DNA from: JBCDGZ01 sp038750655
GTDB lineage: Bacteria; Bacteroidota; Bacteroidia; Chitinophagales; Saprospiraceae
Assembly (NCBI GenBank): GCA_038750655.1
Contig: JBCDGZ010000136.1
Coordinates: forward strand, 1-20,599
Reading direction: 5' to 3'
DNA: 20,599 nucleotides
Shown here: piece after piece, positions 14,024-20,599 of the stretch
How positions within the stretch are numbered: position 1 is the stretch's first letter
Layout: each line of letters opens with the position of its first letter
Notes under the pieces: model-generated
The model's database searches: none
What the model saw: only the letters and a program-made list of their open reading frames with translations
What the model was told of the DNA's origin: nothing
Made by a program: the position numbers and the translations under genes

Positions 14024-14488
14024 ATGAGTACTTTAAAAATCAGAACTGTTGTAGCAAGTGATTTGAAAAACTTAAAAGTAGTCATCGACTCTTCCGAACT
14101 CTTTCCCTCCGAGCTACTGGATGATATGATCGCTGGTTATCTCGCTGGCGAGGAGGAAAGCATCTGGCTAACGGCCGATAGCGATGCGCCAACCTTCGTA
14201 GTCTTCTGCGCTCCAGAGAAAATGACCGAAGGCACCTGGAACCTCTACCTTATCGCCGTACACGCCAATTTGCGCGGCACCGGAATTGGCCGACAAGTTA
14301 TGAACTACCTAGAACGATTGCTGTTAGATAAAGGGGTTCGGGTTCTTCTTGTAGAAACCTCAGGCTTACCAGAATTTGAACGCACCAGACATTTTTACCT
14401 CAACTGCAATTATACCCTGGAAGCCCGAATCAGAGATTTTTATCAGGCTGGTGAAGACAAGATCGTATTCTGGAAAGCGCTGGGCTAA
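14024..14488 (+). CDS. GNAT-family N-acetyltransferase
   Basis: A 154-residue protein. The acetyl-CoA-binding motif A is visible as 'NLYLIAVHANLRGTGIGRQVMNYLE' with R84-G-T-G-I-G89, followed by 'VLLVETSGLPEFERTRHFYLNCNYTLEARIRDFYQAGEDKIVFWKAL', the usual motif B and C-terminal strand. The substrate is unknown. ATG at 14024 was chosen because it starts the GNAT fold directly. A longer in-frame reading to 13826 would run inside the serine hydrolase gene. It ends 15 bases before the DNA glycosylase gene and is probably in the same transcript. Confidence 0.88.
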   Translation: MSTLKIRTVVASDLKNLKVVIDSSELFPSELLDDMIAGYLAGEEESIWLTADSDAPTFVVFCAPEKMTEGTWNLYLIAVHANLRGTGIGRQVMNYLERLLLDKGVRVLLVETSGLPEFERTRHFYLNCNYTLEARIRDFYQAGEDKIVFWKALG

Positions 14489-14503
14489 GTGAGCTGAAAG
14501 CCT

Positions 14504-15112
14504 ATGAATGCAAGCATTGCGAAGCAGCTGAGTGATGGAGATGAGATTTTGCAAAACATTATCAAAACCATTCCGCTGCCACCGCTGGAAAGTAGCCAAA
14601 ATGTATTTCACGATTTGATGAGCTGCATCATCGAGCAGCAGATTCACTACCGAAGTACGAGGCGGACCTTCCAGAGGATGCTGGAGGCCGCAGGCTTGGA
14701 GGAGCTACGGCCGGATAATTTTGAGGTGTTTGAAGAAAAAGGTATCGGCAGCTATAAGCTTTCTGGGCGTAAGCTGGAGACCATTGCCCGCATCCTCGAT
14801 TTTTTTGAAAACAATACGATTGATTGGTCAAGCAAGAGCGACGCTGACGTGCGGCAATTGCTCTCCCAGATCAAAGGCGTCGGGGCCTGGACCATCGACA
14901 TGATTTTACTTTACACCCTGGCCCGCCCCAACATTTTTCCTGCCGATGACCATCACCTCAAGCAAGTCATCAATCAGCACTACCCTATCGACGGCAGTGC
15001 ACGGGGCAAGGCCCAGCTCAAGGCCATTGGTCAACGCTGGTCGCCCTACGCTTCCTTCGGAGTGCGGTATTTATTAGCCTGGAAAGTCTATCAGAAAAAA
15101 GCAGTATCATGA
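14504..15112 (+). CDS. DNA-3-methyladenine glycosylase II-like HhH-GPD protein (AlkA type)
   Basis: A base-excision repair glycosylase of 202 residues, the short form without the N-terminal AlkA domain. 'FHDLMSCIIEQQIHYRSTRRTFQRML' (35-60) is the conserved first HhH-GPD helix block. 'LLSQIKGVGAWTIDMILLYTL' (119-139) is the helix-hairpin-helix, and F145-P-A-D-D149 carries the catalytic Asp (D149 by alignment to the FPxxD motif of AlkA). There are no four Cys for an iron-sulphur cluster. Expected to remove alkylated purines. It overlaps the DUF763 gene by four bases (ATGA), so the two are translationally coupled. Confidence 0.9.
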   Translation: MNASIAKQLSDGDEILQNIIKTIPLPPLESSQNVFHDLMSCIIEQQIHYRSTRRTFQRMLEAAGLEELRPDNFEVFEEKGIGSYKLSGRKLETIARILDFFENNTIDWSSKSDADVRQLLSQIKGVGAWTIDMILLYTLARPNIFPADDHHLKQVINQHYPIDGSARGKAQLKAIGQRWSPYASFGVRYLLAWKVYQKKAVS

Positions 15113-16311
15113 AGCAGTCGGGAAAAGCAGATTTGGCCCTAATGGGTGGATACATCCCCAATTGGCTCTTCGAGCGGATGACCAAGTTGAGTCTAGCCGT
15201 GGTAGAAGCTATTTTGGTTGAACAGGGCAAGCAGGCTTTTTTGAGTCGCATATCCGATCCTTTTTGGTTCCAAAGTTTTGGAGCTGTGATTGGGATGGAT
15301 TGGAATTCTTCGGGAGTAACCACGACGGTGATGCGGGCCCTCAAGCGTACGATCAACCCCCGGTCGAAAGAATTGGGGCTTTACGTTTGTGGAGGAAAGG
15401 GAAAACACTCCCTCAAGACGCCGGAGGAGCTAATGCGCGTTGGCGATCAAACGGGGCTGGATGCCCTTCAGCTGGCCCGTAGCAGTAAGCTCAGCGCCAA
15501 GGTAGACAATACCGCCGTTCAAGACGGCTATCAGCTCTATCTGCACAGCTTTGTGCTCAGCGACGAGGGCGACTGGACGGTGATCCAGCAGGGTATGAAA
15601 CCGCAGGACAAAAGCGCCCGCCGCTACCACTGGCACTCCGCCAACATCGACTCTTTCGTCAACGAGCCCCACGCCGCCATCTGCGGCGATCACCAGGGCG
15701 ACATCATCAACCTAGTCGACAACCGGGCCATCCCCACCCAGGAGGCCATCCTCAACATCACCCAGGAGCATCCCGAAAAAATGCTTAAGGAGATTCCCAA
15801 AATGATCCTCCCCAAATACTGCGACATCAAGGCCAAGGATGTCAACCTCAAGCGACTGGGCAGCATCCTCTGGCTAGCGCAGGAGAGCCAAACAACGGAT
15901 TTTGAGGAGCTGCTGCTGCTCAAGGGCCTAGGGCCCAGAACGCTACAATCGCTGGCGCTGGTCAGCGAAGTCATCCACGGGACGCCCTCGCGCTTTAGCG
16001 ATCCCGCCCGCTACGCCTTCGCCCACGGGGGTAAGGGCGGACGGCCCTTCCCGGTTCCCACGCGGGTGTACGATGAGACGATCTCTACTTTGCAGAGCGC
16101 AGTAGAGCGGGCCAAGATTGGGCAGAGTGATAAGCAGCGGGCGATTGCCAAGCTCAGCGAGCTGGCGCAGCGCGCCGAGCAAGATTTTCAGCCCAACGAA
16201 AAGTTCGATCAGCTCTTGGAAAAGGAGAGGCGGGAGGCCTGGAAGCACGGCGGTCGTACCATCAATGGCTTTTCCAAGCCCCCCAATGATCAGTTAAGTC
16301 TCTTTGATTAA
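15109..16311 (+). CDS. DUF763-family protein
   Basis: A 400-residue soluble protein that matches the DUF763 family (PF05559) over most of its length: 'GKADLALMGGYIPNWLFERM', 'SDPFWFQSFGAVIGMDWNSSGVTTTV', 'GLYVCGGKGKHSLKTPEEL', 'QQGMKPQDKSARRYHWHS' and 'VNEPHAAICG' are the conserved blocks. Residues about 265-290 ('FEELLLLKGLGPRTLQSLALVSEVIHG') look like a helix-hairpin-helix, a non-specific DNA-binding element. 'YAFAHGGKGGRPFPV' follows. The family has no firmly assigned activity that I know of. The many invariant Asp/His/Lys/Arg residues and the HhH suggest a nucleic-acid enzyme. Coupling by ATGA overlap with an AlkA-like glycosylase supports a repair role. Confidence 0.88.
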   Translation: MKQSGKADLALMGGYIPNWLFERMTKLSLAVVEAILVEQGKQAFLSRISDPFWFQSFGAVIGMDWNSSGVTTTVMRALKRTINPRSKELGLYVCGGKGKHSLKTPEELMRVGDQTGLDALQLARSSKLSAKVDNTAVQDGYQLYLHSFVLSDEGDWTVIQQGMKPQDKSARRYHWHSANIDSFVNEPHAAICGDHQGDIINLVDNRAIPTQEAILNITQEHPEKMLKEIPKMILPKYCDIKAKDVNLKRLGSILWLAQESQTTDFEELLLLKGLGPRTLQSLALVSEVIHGTPSRFSDPARYAFAHGGKGGRPFPVPTRVYDETISTLQSAVERAKIGQSDKQRAIAKLSELAQRAEQDFQPNEKFDQLLEKERREAWKHGGRTINGFSKPPNDQLSLFD

Positions 16312-16326
16312 ATAGGGTAGCTGTCG

Positions 16327-17340
16327 CTAAAACAAAATCACCGTCTTCCCGATCGTTTTCCCCGACTCCTGCATTTGGTGAGCTTGCTTGAGATTGTCGA
16401 CACTGAATCCGTGCAAGGTCGTCGTCAAAGTTGTTTTTAAAGTACCATTATCCAGCAATTCCGCAATGTGGTTCAGGATGCGTTGTTGCTGTGCGATGTC
16501 CTCCGTACTGTACATAGAGCGGGTATACATAAACTCCCAGGAGAAGGTCACACTCTTACTTTTGAGCAGGCTCAGATTGAGCGGATCGCTGCTGCCGGTG
16601 ATAGAGACGATGTGTCCCTGTGGTTTAATGATTTCAGCAACGGTCTCCCAGTAGGCATTGATGTCTACGAAATCGAGGATATAATTGACTTGACTGTGGC
16701 CAATTTTTTCTAGTTCTTCTTTAAGATGATAGTGGTTGACAACGTAGTCAGCCCCCATTTCCTGGCACCATTTGATGGATTCAGGGCGTGAAGCGGTAGC
16801 GATGACCGTTAGATTACCCAGCTTCTTGGCCAGCTGGATAGCGATGGAGCCAACGCCGCCAGCCCCAGCAAGAATCAATATGGTTTTGCCCTTATCGGTT
16901 TCGGGGTTCACTCTGATTCGATCGAACAGGGCCTCGTAGGCGGTGAGGCCGGTGAGGGGTATTGCGGCGGCTTCGGCGATACTCAGTCGCTGAGGTTTGG
17001 AGCCGACGATACGCTCATCAACAAGTTGGTACTCCGCATTGCTACCACTCCGCGTAATATCTCCGGCATAGTAAACTTCGTCGCCCACTTTGAACATTGA
17101 GCTTTGATCACCCACGGCATCCACTGTGCCAACGGCATCCCAGCCAATGATTTTCGGCGTATCCAATACGGTATCCTTGGCCGCCATCTGTCTGATTTTA
17201 AAATCAACTGGGTTGACCGCATTGGCGGCAATTTTCACCAAAATATCGTACCCCTTTGGCTCGGGCTTCTCTATATCAAATGCGATAAAGCTCTCTTCCT
17301 CACTGATTGCCAGTGATTGCTTAAATCCTATTGCCTTCAT
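16327..17340 (-). CDS. Zinc-type alcohol dehydrogenase-like / quinone oxidoreductase (MDR superfamily)
   Basis: A 337-residue NADPH-dependent oxidoreductase of the medium-chain family. The GroES-like part contains 'ANAVNPVDFKIRQ' (39-51) and 'GWDAVGTVDAVG' (66-77). The Rossmann part has A158-G-A-G-G-V-G-S165, followed by 'ATASRPESIKWCQEMGADYVVNH'. The catalytic and structural zinc-binding Cys clusters are absent, so despite the family name it is most likely a zinc-independent quinone or enone reductase. It is the last gene of the five-gene minus-strand operon, 45 bases after the MRJP gene, and converges with DUF763 with only 15 bases between stop codons and no obvious terminator. Confidence 0.9.
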   Translation of the reverse strand: MKAIGFKQSLAISEEESFIAFDIEKPEPKGYDILVKIAANAVNPVDFKIRQMAAKDTVLDTPKIIGWDAVGTVDAVGDQSSMFKVGDEVYYAGDITRSGSNAEYQLVDERIVGSKPQRLSIAEAAAIPLTGLTAYEALFDRIRVNPETDKGKTILILAGAGGVGSIAIQLAKKLGNLTVIATASRPESIKWCQEMGADYVVNHYHLKEELEKIGHSQVNYILDFVDINAYWETVAEIIKPQGHIVSITGSSDPLNLSLLKSKSVTFSWEFMYTRSMYSTEDIAQQQRILNHIAELLDNGTLKTTLTTTLHGFSVDNLKQAHQMQESGKTIGKTVILF

Positions 17341-17385
17341 GCTATAACTATTGTGATTGTACTTAAGGTTTGAAAAAATTACTTC

Positions 17386-18426
17386 CTATAACTTTACTCG
17401 AAAAATGTAGAAGGGGGGCTTCCCTTCATCCTCTCCTCCCGTAAAAGCCGGTGTCTTATGCAGCTGATTTACCGTCATATAAATCCAGCCCTTGCCATCC
17501 AAAGCCACATTATCCGCCCAGTCGATGCGAGGGTCTCGGCACAGCGGCTTCAGCTCTCCTGCTGAGGTCAGGATATCGATGCCGTGATGTTGGATATTGG
17601 TGAAGTAATGATTGCCTGCTTTGTCGGTGGCGACGCCATCGGAGACGGGTTTGGGGCCAGCCACTTTGATGGCCTTGGAGATGACATAATCGGTTGCGCC
17701 TGACCGGAATAAATCGGCGGGCAACTTGTACCAGGTGGTGCCATTCATCGCTCCGTAGAAAAGCGTATTCTTATCCTCGCTCAGCGTAATGGGGTTCACG
17801 GCAACTTGAGCCGGGCTGCCGCCGAAGTAAATCAGCTTGCCGTCGATGACCATATCCACCTGCTCGGCTTGCACCGTCTGATCGGCAAAGCGGCGCAGTT
17901 CCTTTGTTTTGGTATTTAATGCCAGGATGCCGGGGCTAGCGATGTCGGCCAGATAAATCCAGCCGTTTTTTTCATCAATAGCCAAATCCTGGATGAAGCT
18001 TCCCTTGGGTGCTAAGGCTGCGGGAAAGTCAAAACGAAAGACTTCTTTTTTGCTGGCCACATCAAAGCCAAAGAGCCGGGTCGTCCCTAGGTTGAGGCCC
18101 ATATCAATGATCCAGAGGGTATTGTTATCATCGATGCGAATCCCTAGCGGCGTATCCAGCTTGTCGGTAGAGGCCGTTCCCGTCGCGTTTTGGTAATCTG
18201 CATTAGGGAAAGGAACAAAGCTGTTTTTTCCGGTTATTTCTATCAGCTGCACATTGGGATTTCCCAGCGGGTGAACGGTGGTGAAGACCCTTCCGTCCTC
18301 GCTGACGGCTACATTTCCGGGGCGAAGGTCCAACTCCGCGACTACCTCTAGGGTCGATTGATTTTGCGCCCCTACGCTCCAGGCAGTCAATAAAAGGATA
18401 AATGCGGTGATGATGGTTTTATTCAT
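17386..18426 (-). CDS. Major royal jelly/yellow-family (L-dopachrome tautomerase-related) secreted propeller protein
   Basis: A 346-residue exported protein with signal peptide MNKTIITAFILLLTAWSVGA cleaved before QNQ. The body is a single six-bladed propeller with MRJP family blocks: 'RPGNVAVSEDGRVFTTVHP', 'LDTPLGIRIDDNNTLWIIDMG', 'FIQDLAIDEKNGWIYLADIASPGIL', 'GGSPAQVAVNPITLSEDKNTLFYGAMNGTTWYKLPADLF' and 'DGVATDKAGNHYFTN'. Bacterial members are mostly uncharacterised; related propellers act as lactonases or bind small aromatic amines. ATG at 18426 is preferred over a longer in-frame reading because it starts the signal peptide. The start overlaps the SDR stop by 8 bases. It is the only exported product of this operon. 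Confidence 0.87.
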   Translation of the reverse strand: MNKTIITAFILLLTAWSVGAQNQSTLEVVAELDLRPGNVAVSEDGRVFTTVHPLGNPNVQLIEITGKNSFVPFPNADYQNATGTASTDKLDTPLGIRIDDNNTLWIIDMGLNLGTTRLFGFDVASKKEVFRFDFPAALAPKGSFIQDLAIDEKNGWIYLADIASPGILALNTKTKELRRFADQTVQAEQVDMVIDGKLIYFGGSPAQVAVNPITLSEDKNTLFYGAMNGTTWYKLPADLFRSGATDYVISKAIKVAGPKPVSDGVATDKAGNHYFTNIQHHGIDILTSAGELKPLCRDPRIDWADNVALDGKGWIYMTVNQLHKTPAFTGGEDEGKPPFYIFRVKL

Positions 18427-19252
18427 GATTGTTCTCTTTTGGTTTAAGTTGATGATTGTCAAAGATAGCCTCAGTCGCACTGATCAGCTTTTCGATCGCC
18501 GCCAGATTATATGCTTGTGGATGAGCCCTCCCGAAGTTACCCTGGTCATTGTCGAAGTACTTTTCGGTAATTCCTCCGTATTTATCCAAGACAGCCAGAT
18601 CGTACAAAATGTTCGCTCCCTTATCGGCCGATGACCAGAACTTGCCGTAGGCTTCTTTGACCATGTTGGTGTTGAGTAGCGAACCAGGATTGACAGCAAT
18701 GACGGCGATGTCCGGTATCTTCTTAGCCAGGTGGAAGCTCCACATGGTGAGGGCCAGCTTGCTCTGGGCGTAAGTTTCGCTTTCCGAGCGGCTTTCCGTC
18801 CCTTGCAGCACGTCGTGCGACACGGCTGATTGCGCCGCCGAGCTGAGGTTAATGATGCGGGGAGCCGTTCCCTTTCGGAGGAGCGGAATCAAGTCCTTGG
18901 TCAGCAGATAGGGAGCCAGGTAGTTGACTACCATTCGGAGGTCTAGCCCAGCGGGGGTATGCGATACGGCACTTTTATAGACCCCAGCATTATTGATGAG
19001 CACATCCAGCTTGGGCAGCGCCTGATTGATCTGCTGCGCCAATTGCCGAACGGCCTGAAAGTCGGATAAATCGGTGGTGAAGCCTTTGATCGCTTCGTTG
19101 TTCGACGCTGCTTTTACCTCCGCAATGACGGCCTCCAATTTTTGGGCGTTGCGGCCGTGCAGGTAAATTTCGTGCCCTTCCGCAGCCAGCTTGATTGCGG
19201 CCAGCTTACCGATGCCATCGGTACTTCCGGTGATGAATATGGTCTTTTTCAT
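18419..19252 (-). CDS. Short-chain dehydrogenase/reductase (SDR)
   Basis: A 277-residue classical-like SDR. The cofactor motif is T8-G-S-T-D-G-I-G15, the structural motif N87-N-A-G90, and the catalytic residues Ser137/138 in 'INLSSAA', Tyr161 and Lys165 (Y-A-Q-S-K). 'LHGRNAQKLE' after the second strand suggests NADP(H) preference (Arg after His-Gly). It resembles retinol-dehydrogenase-like or WW-domain-oxidoreductase-like SDRs. The substrate is unknown. It overlaps both neighbours (4 bases with the flavin-dependent oxidoreductase upstream, 8 with the MRJP gene downstream), so translation is coupled along the operon. Confidence 0.92.
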   Translation of the reverse strand: MKKTIFITGSTDGIGKLAAIKLAAEGHEIYLHGRNAQKLEAVIAEVKAASNNEAIKGFTTDLSDFQAVRQLAQQINQALPKLDVLINNAGVYKSAVSHTPAGLDLRMVVNYLAPYLLTKDLIPLLRKGTAPRIINLSSAAQSAVSHDVLQGTESRSESETYAQSKLALTMWSFHLAKKIPDIAVIAVNPGSLLNTNMVKEAYGKFWSSADKGANILYDLAVLDKYGGITEKYFDNDQGNFGRAHPQAYNLAAIEKLISATEAIFDNHQLKPKENNHE

Positions 19253-20226
19253 AATGCTACTTTTTCTTTTTCAATATTGTGGAAATGGGGTAAAACGCGG
19301 CTGGCCAGGCGCTCCAAGGCCTGCTCTACAGCCCCCGACTGGAAGCGCAGGTTCAGCGCGACATGATTGACGCCGATGCTTTGCAGCTGTTGGAAATAAT
19401 CGATCAAATGATGGACACCGATCCGGAACCCCAGATGTATGGGTTGCGGCATAAAATCATCGTCCTCCTGCAAATCTACATACAGCGGCTGCATAAAAGG
19501 CTTATCGTAATCCTGCTCTGCGGCCACCAGCTGTCGCCACTGCACGATGGTCGCTTGCTGTTGGTACAAATTTCGGGGGTAGTACATCCAGCCATCTCCA
19601 TGCTCTGCATTCCACTCTAGCGATTGCCGGCTATGCCCGGTGATCAGCATCGGAATTTTATGGCCGGTCGGTTTGGGTAAGACCTCAATTTGTCCATTCA
19701 GCTGGCCGTAGTGCTCCGAGGTCAATTGCGGAAAGGCCTCCTGCGCTCCGCGAATATAAGCAAAGGCATCGCGGAACAGCGCCCCCCGGCGCTCATAGTC
19801 GATTCCCATCGCCGGATACTCCTCATACCGATCTCCGGAGGCTACCCCCAGCAACAGCCGCCCCCCGGACAGCTGATCGATCGTCGCTGCCGATTTGGCG
19901 ACATGGACGGGATGGTGGAGCGGTAGGGCGATGCTCGCCACTCCCAGCGCAATCTCTTGGGTCTGCCCCGCCAGATAGCCTAGATAGGTAAAGGGATCAA
20001 AGGTTTGCCCGGCATCTCCGAAGGAGGGCACGTGGAAGGGCACATCCCGCACCCAAAGGGCTTTGAACCCCAGCTGATCGATCAGCTCTACCCGCTTGAG
20101 ATGATCTCGCATTGATGGTACGGAGCTGGTCGCATAATTCTCGATGGGCACTACAACGCCGAGGCTCAGCCGCTGCGGCTCAAAAACAGCATTATAGGCT
20201 TTGTTGATGGTTTCGAATGCTTTCAT
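19249..20226 (-). CDS. Luciferase-like (LLM class) flavin-dependent oxidoreductase
   Basis: A 325-residue F420/FMN-dependent type monooxygenase of the bacterial luciferase superfamily. Recognisable segments are 'LKRVELIDQLGFKALWVRDVPFH', 'FDPFTYLGYLAGQTQEIALGVASIALPLHHPVHVAKSAATIDQLSGGRLLLGVASGDRYEEYPAMGIDYERRGALFRDAF', typical of the LLM barrel and of the TIGR03571-type subgroup. The substrate is unknown. The start is taken as ATG at 20226; a TTG two codons upstream (20232) is in frame but less likely. It lies 8 bases after the DUF1330 gene. Confidence 0.9.
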   Translation of the reverse strand: MKAFETINKAYNAVFEPQRLSLGVVVPIENYATSSVPSMRDHLKRVELIDQLGFKALWVRDVPFHVPSFGDAGQTFDPFTYLGYLAGQTQEIALGVASIALPLHHPVHVAKSAATIDQLSGGRLLLGVASGDRYEEYPAMGIDYERRGALFRDAFAYIRGAQEAFPQLTSEHYGQLNGQIEVLPKPTGHKIPMLITGHSRQSLEWNAEHGDGWMYYPRNLYQQQATIVQWRQLVAAEQDYDKPFMQPLYVDLQEDDDFMPQPIHLGFRIGVHHLIDYFQQLQSIGVNHVALNLRFQSGAVEQALERLASRVLPHFHNIEKEKVAL

Positions 20227-20234
20227 ATTCAAAT

Positions 20235-20537
20235 TTAAGCCAAATCATCCCTCGCCTCAATCAAATAATGATTACTCGTCGACCCCGCCGTCCGAGCGTT
20301 CAAATGCGGCGCATAAGTCGTATCATTCATAAAATTCACGGCTGCCTCTTTCGAAGGCCATTCGATGATGATGCGCAGGGCCGCCCCCTCGCCTTTGCCT
20401 TCCAGGCGCTCGTGGTTAGCCGTCCGCGCTAGGTACTTACCACCGTATTGAGCTACCAGCTTGTTGGCCGGGCCGATGTAAGCCGGAATCCAATCCTCTG
20501 TAGTTGGGGTGACATCCAGAACAGAATAATAAGCCAT
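20235..20537 (-). CDS. DUF1330-family small protein
   Basis: A 100-residue protein of the dimeric alpha/beta-barrel (ferredoxin-like) fold: 'MAYYSVLDVTPTTEDWIPAYIGPANKLVAQYGGKYLART' followed by 'LEGKGEGAALRIIIEWPSKEAAVNFMNDTTY' matches DUF1330. Such small proteins often act on or bind aromatic or quinone-like compounds, but the activity is not established. It is the first visible gene of the minus-strand redox operon. Confidence 0.85.
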   Translation of the reverse strand: MAYYSVLDVTPTTEDWIPAYIGPANKLVAQYGGKYLARTANHERLEGKGEGAALRIIIEWPSKEAAVNFMNDTTYAPHLNARTAGSTSNHYLIEARDDLA

Positions 20538-20578
20538 AATTGTTTAATTTTTAGTTTTGATGTGGTTAAAGAACAGTA

Positions 20579-20586
20579 CAAAGATG
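20579..20586 (-). promoter_or_regulatory. Possible -7 element of the redox operon promoter
   Basis: Read on the minus strand the site is CATCTTTG, one mismatch from TAnnTTTG, about 40 bases before the DUF1330 start codon. The -33 region lies at the window edge and cannot be judged. An upstream regulator gene, if any, would lie outside the window. Confidence 0.25.
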
Positions 20587-20599
20587 GGGCAGAACGGGA

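Noticed and set aside
1..20599. Mobile element, prophage, CRISPR array or RNA gene
   Set aside because: No transposase, integrase, direct-repeat array or tRNA/rRNA-like sequence was seen; gene order and style are even across the window.

Overview
The window looks like a chromosomal segment of a marine or environmental Bacteroidota, most likely of the Saprospiria/Lewinella type. This is an inference from a C-terminal type IX secretion (T9SS) sorting domain, several lipoproteins with acidic residues after the lipid-bearing Cys, promoter elements of the TAnnTTTG type, and mostly absent Shine-Dalgarno sequences. I see no rRNA, tRNA, CRISPR array, insertion sequence or phage gene.

Layout. (1) Positions 47-2650, minus strand: a large secreted beta-propeller protein with a T9SS sorting tail. 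(2) Divergent from it, 2951-8028 plus strand: an operon of imelysin lipoprotein, di-heme c-type cytochrome (DHOR/DUF1111), second imelysin lipoprotein, and a membrane protein of the HTTM / vitamin K-dependent gamma-carboxylase family. (3) 8161-12444 plus: a small CxxC protein, a PepSY-TM membrane protein, a ferredoxin/flavodoxin-NADP reductase-like flavoprotein, a ChaN-family haem-binding protein and a methyltransferase. This reads as an iron/haem acquisition operon. (4) 12496-13974: a serine hydrolase lipoprotein. (5) 14024-16311: a GNAT acetyltransferase, an AlkA-like DNA glycosylase and a DUF763 protein, the last two translationally coupled. (6) 16327-20537, minus strand: a tightly packed five-gene redox operon (DUF1330, luciferase-like oxidoreductase, short-chain dehydrogenase, MRJP/yellow-family propeller, zinc-type medium-chain dehydrogenase).

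The most interesting signal is regulatory. The regions upstream of the imelysin operon (about 2755-2843) and of the CxxC/PepSY operon (about 8045-8132) share the same layout: a TAGGTA...TACCTAA dyad, five bases, GGTATTTT, exactly 40 bases, then CTAAGTATATTT overlapping a Bacteroidota -7 element. The half-site TTAGGT resembles that of DtxR/IdeR-family metal regulators. I infer that the two operons form one metal-responsive regulon that links imelysins, a di-heme peroxidase-like protein and a VKGC-like enzyme with PepSY/FNR/ChaN-based iron handling.
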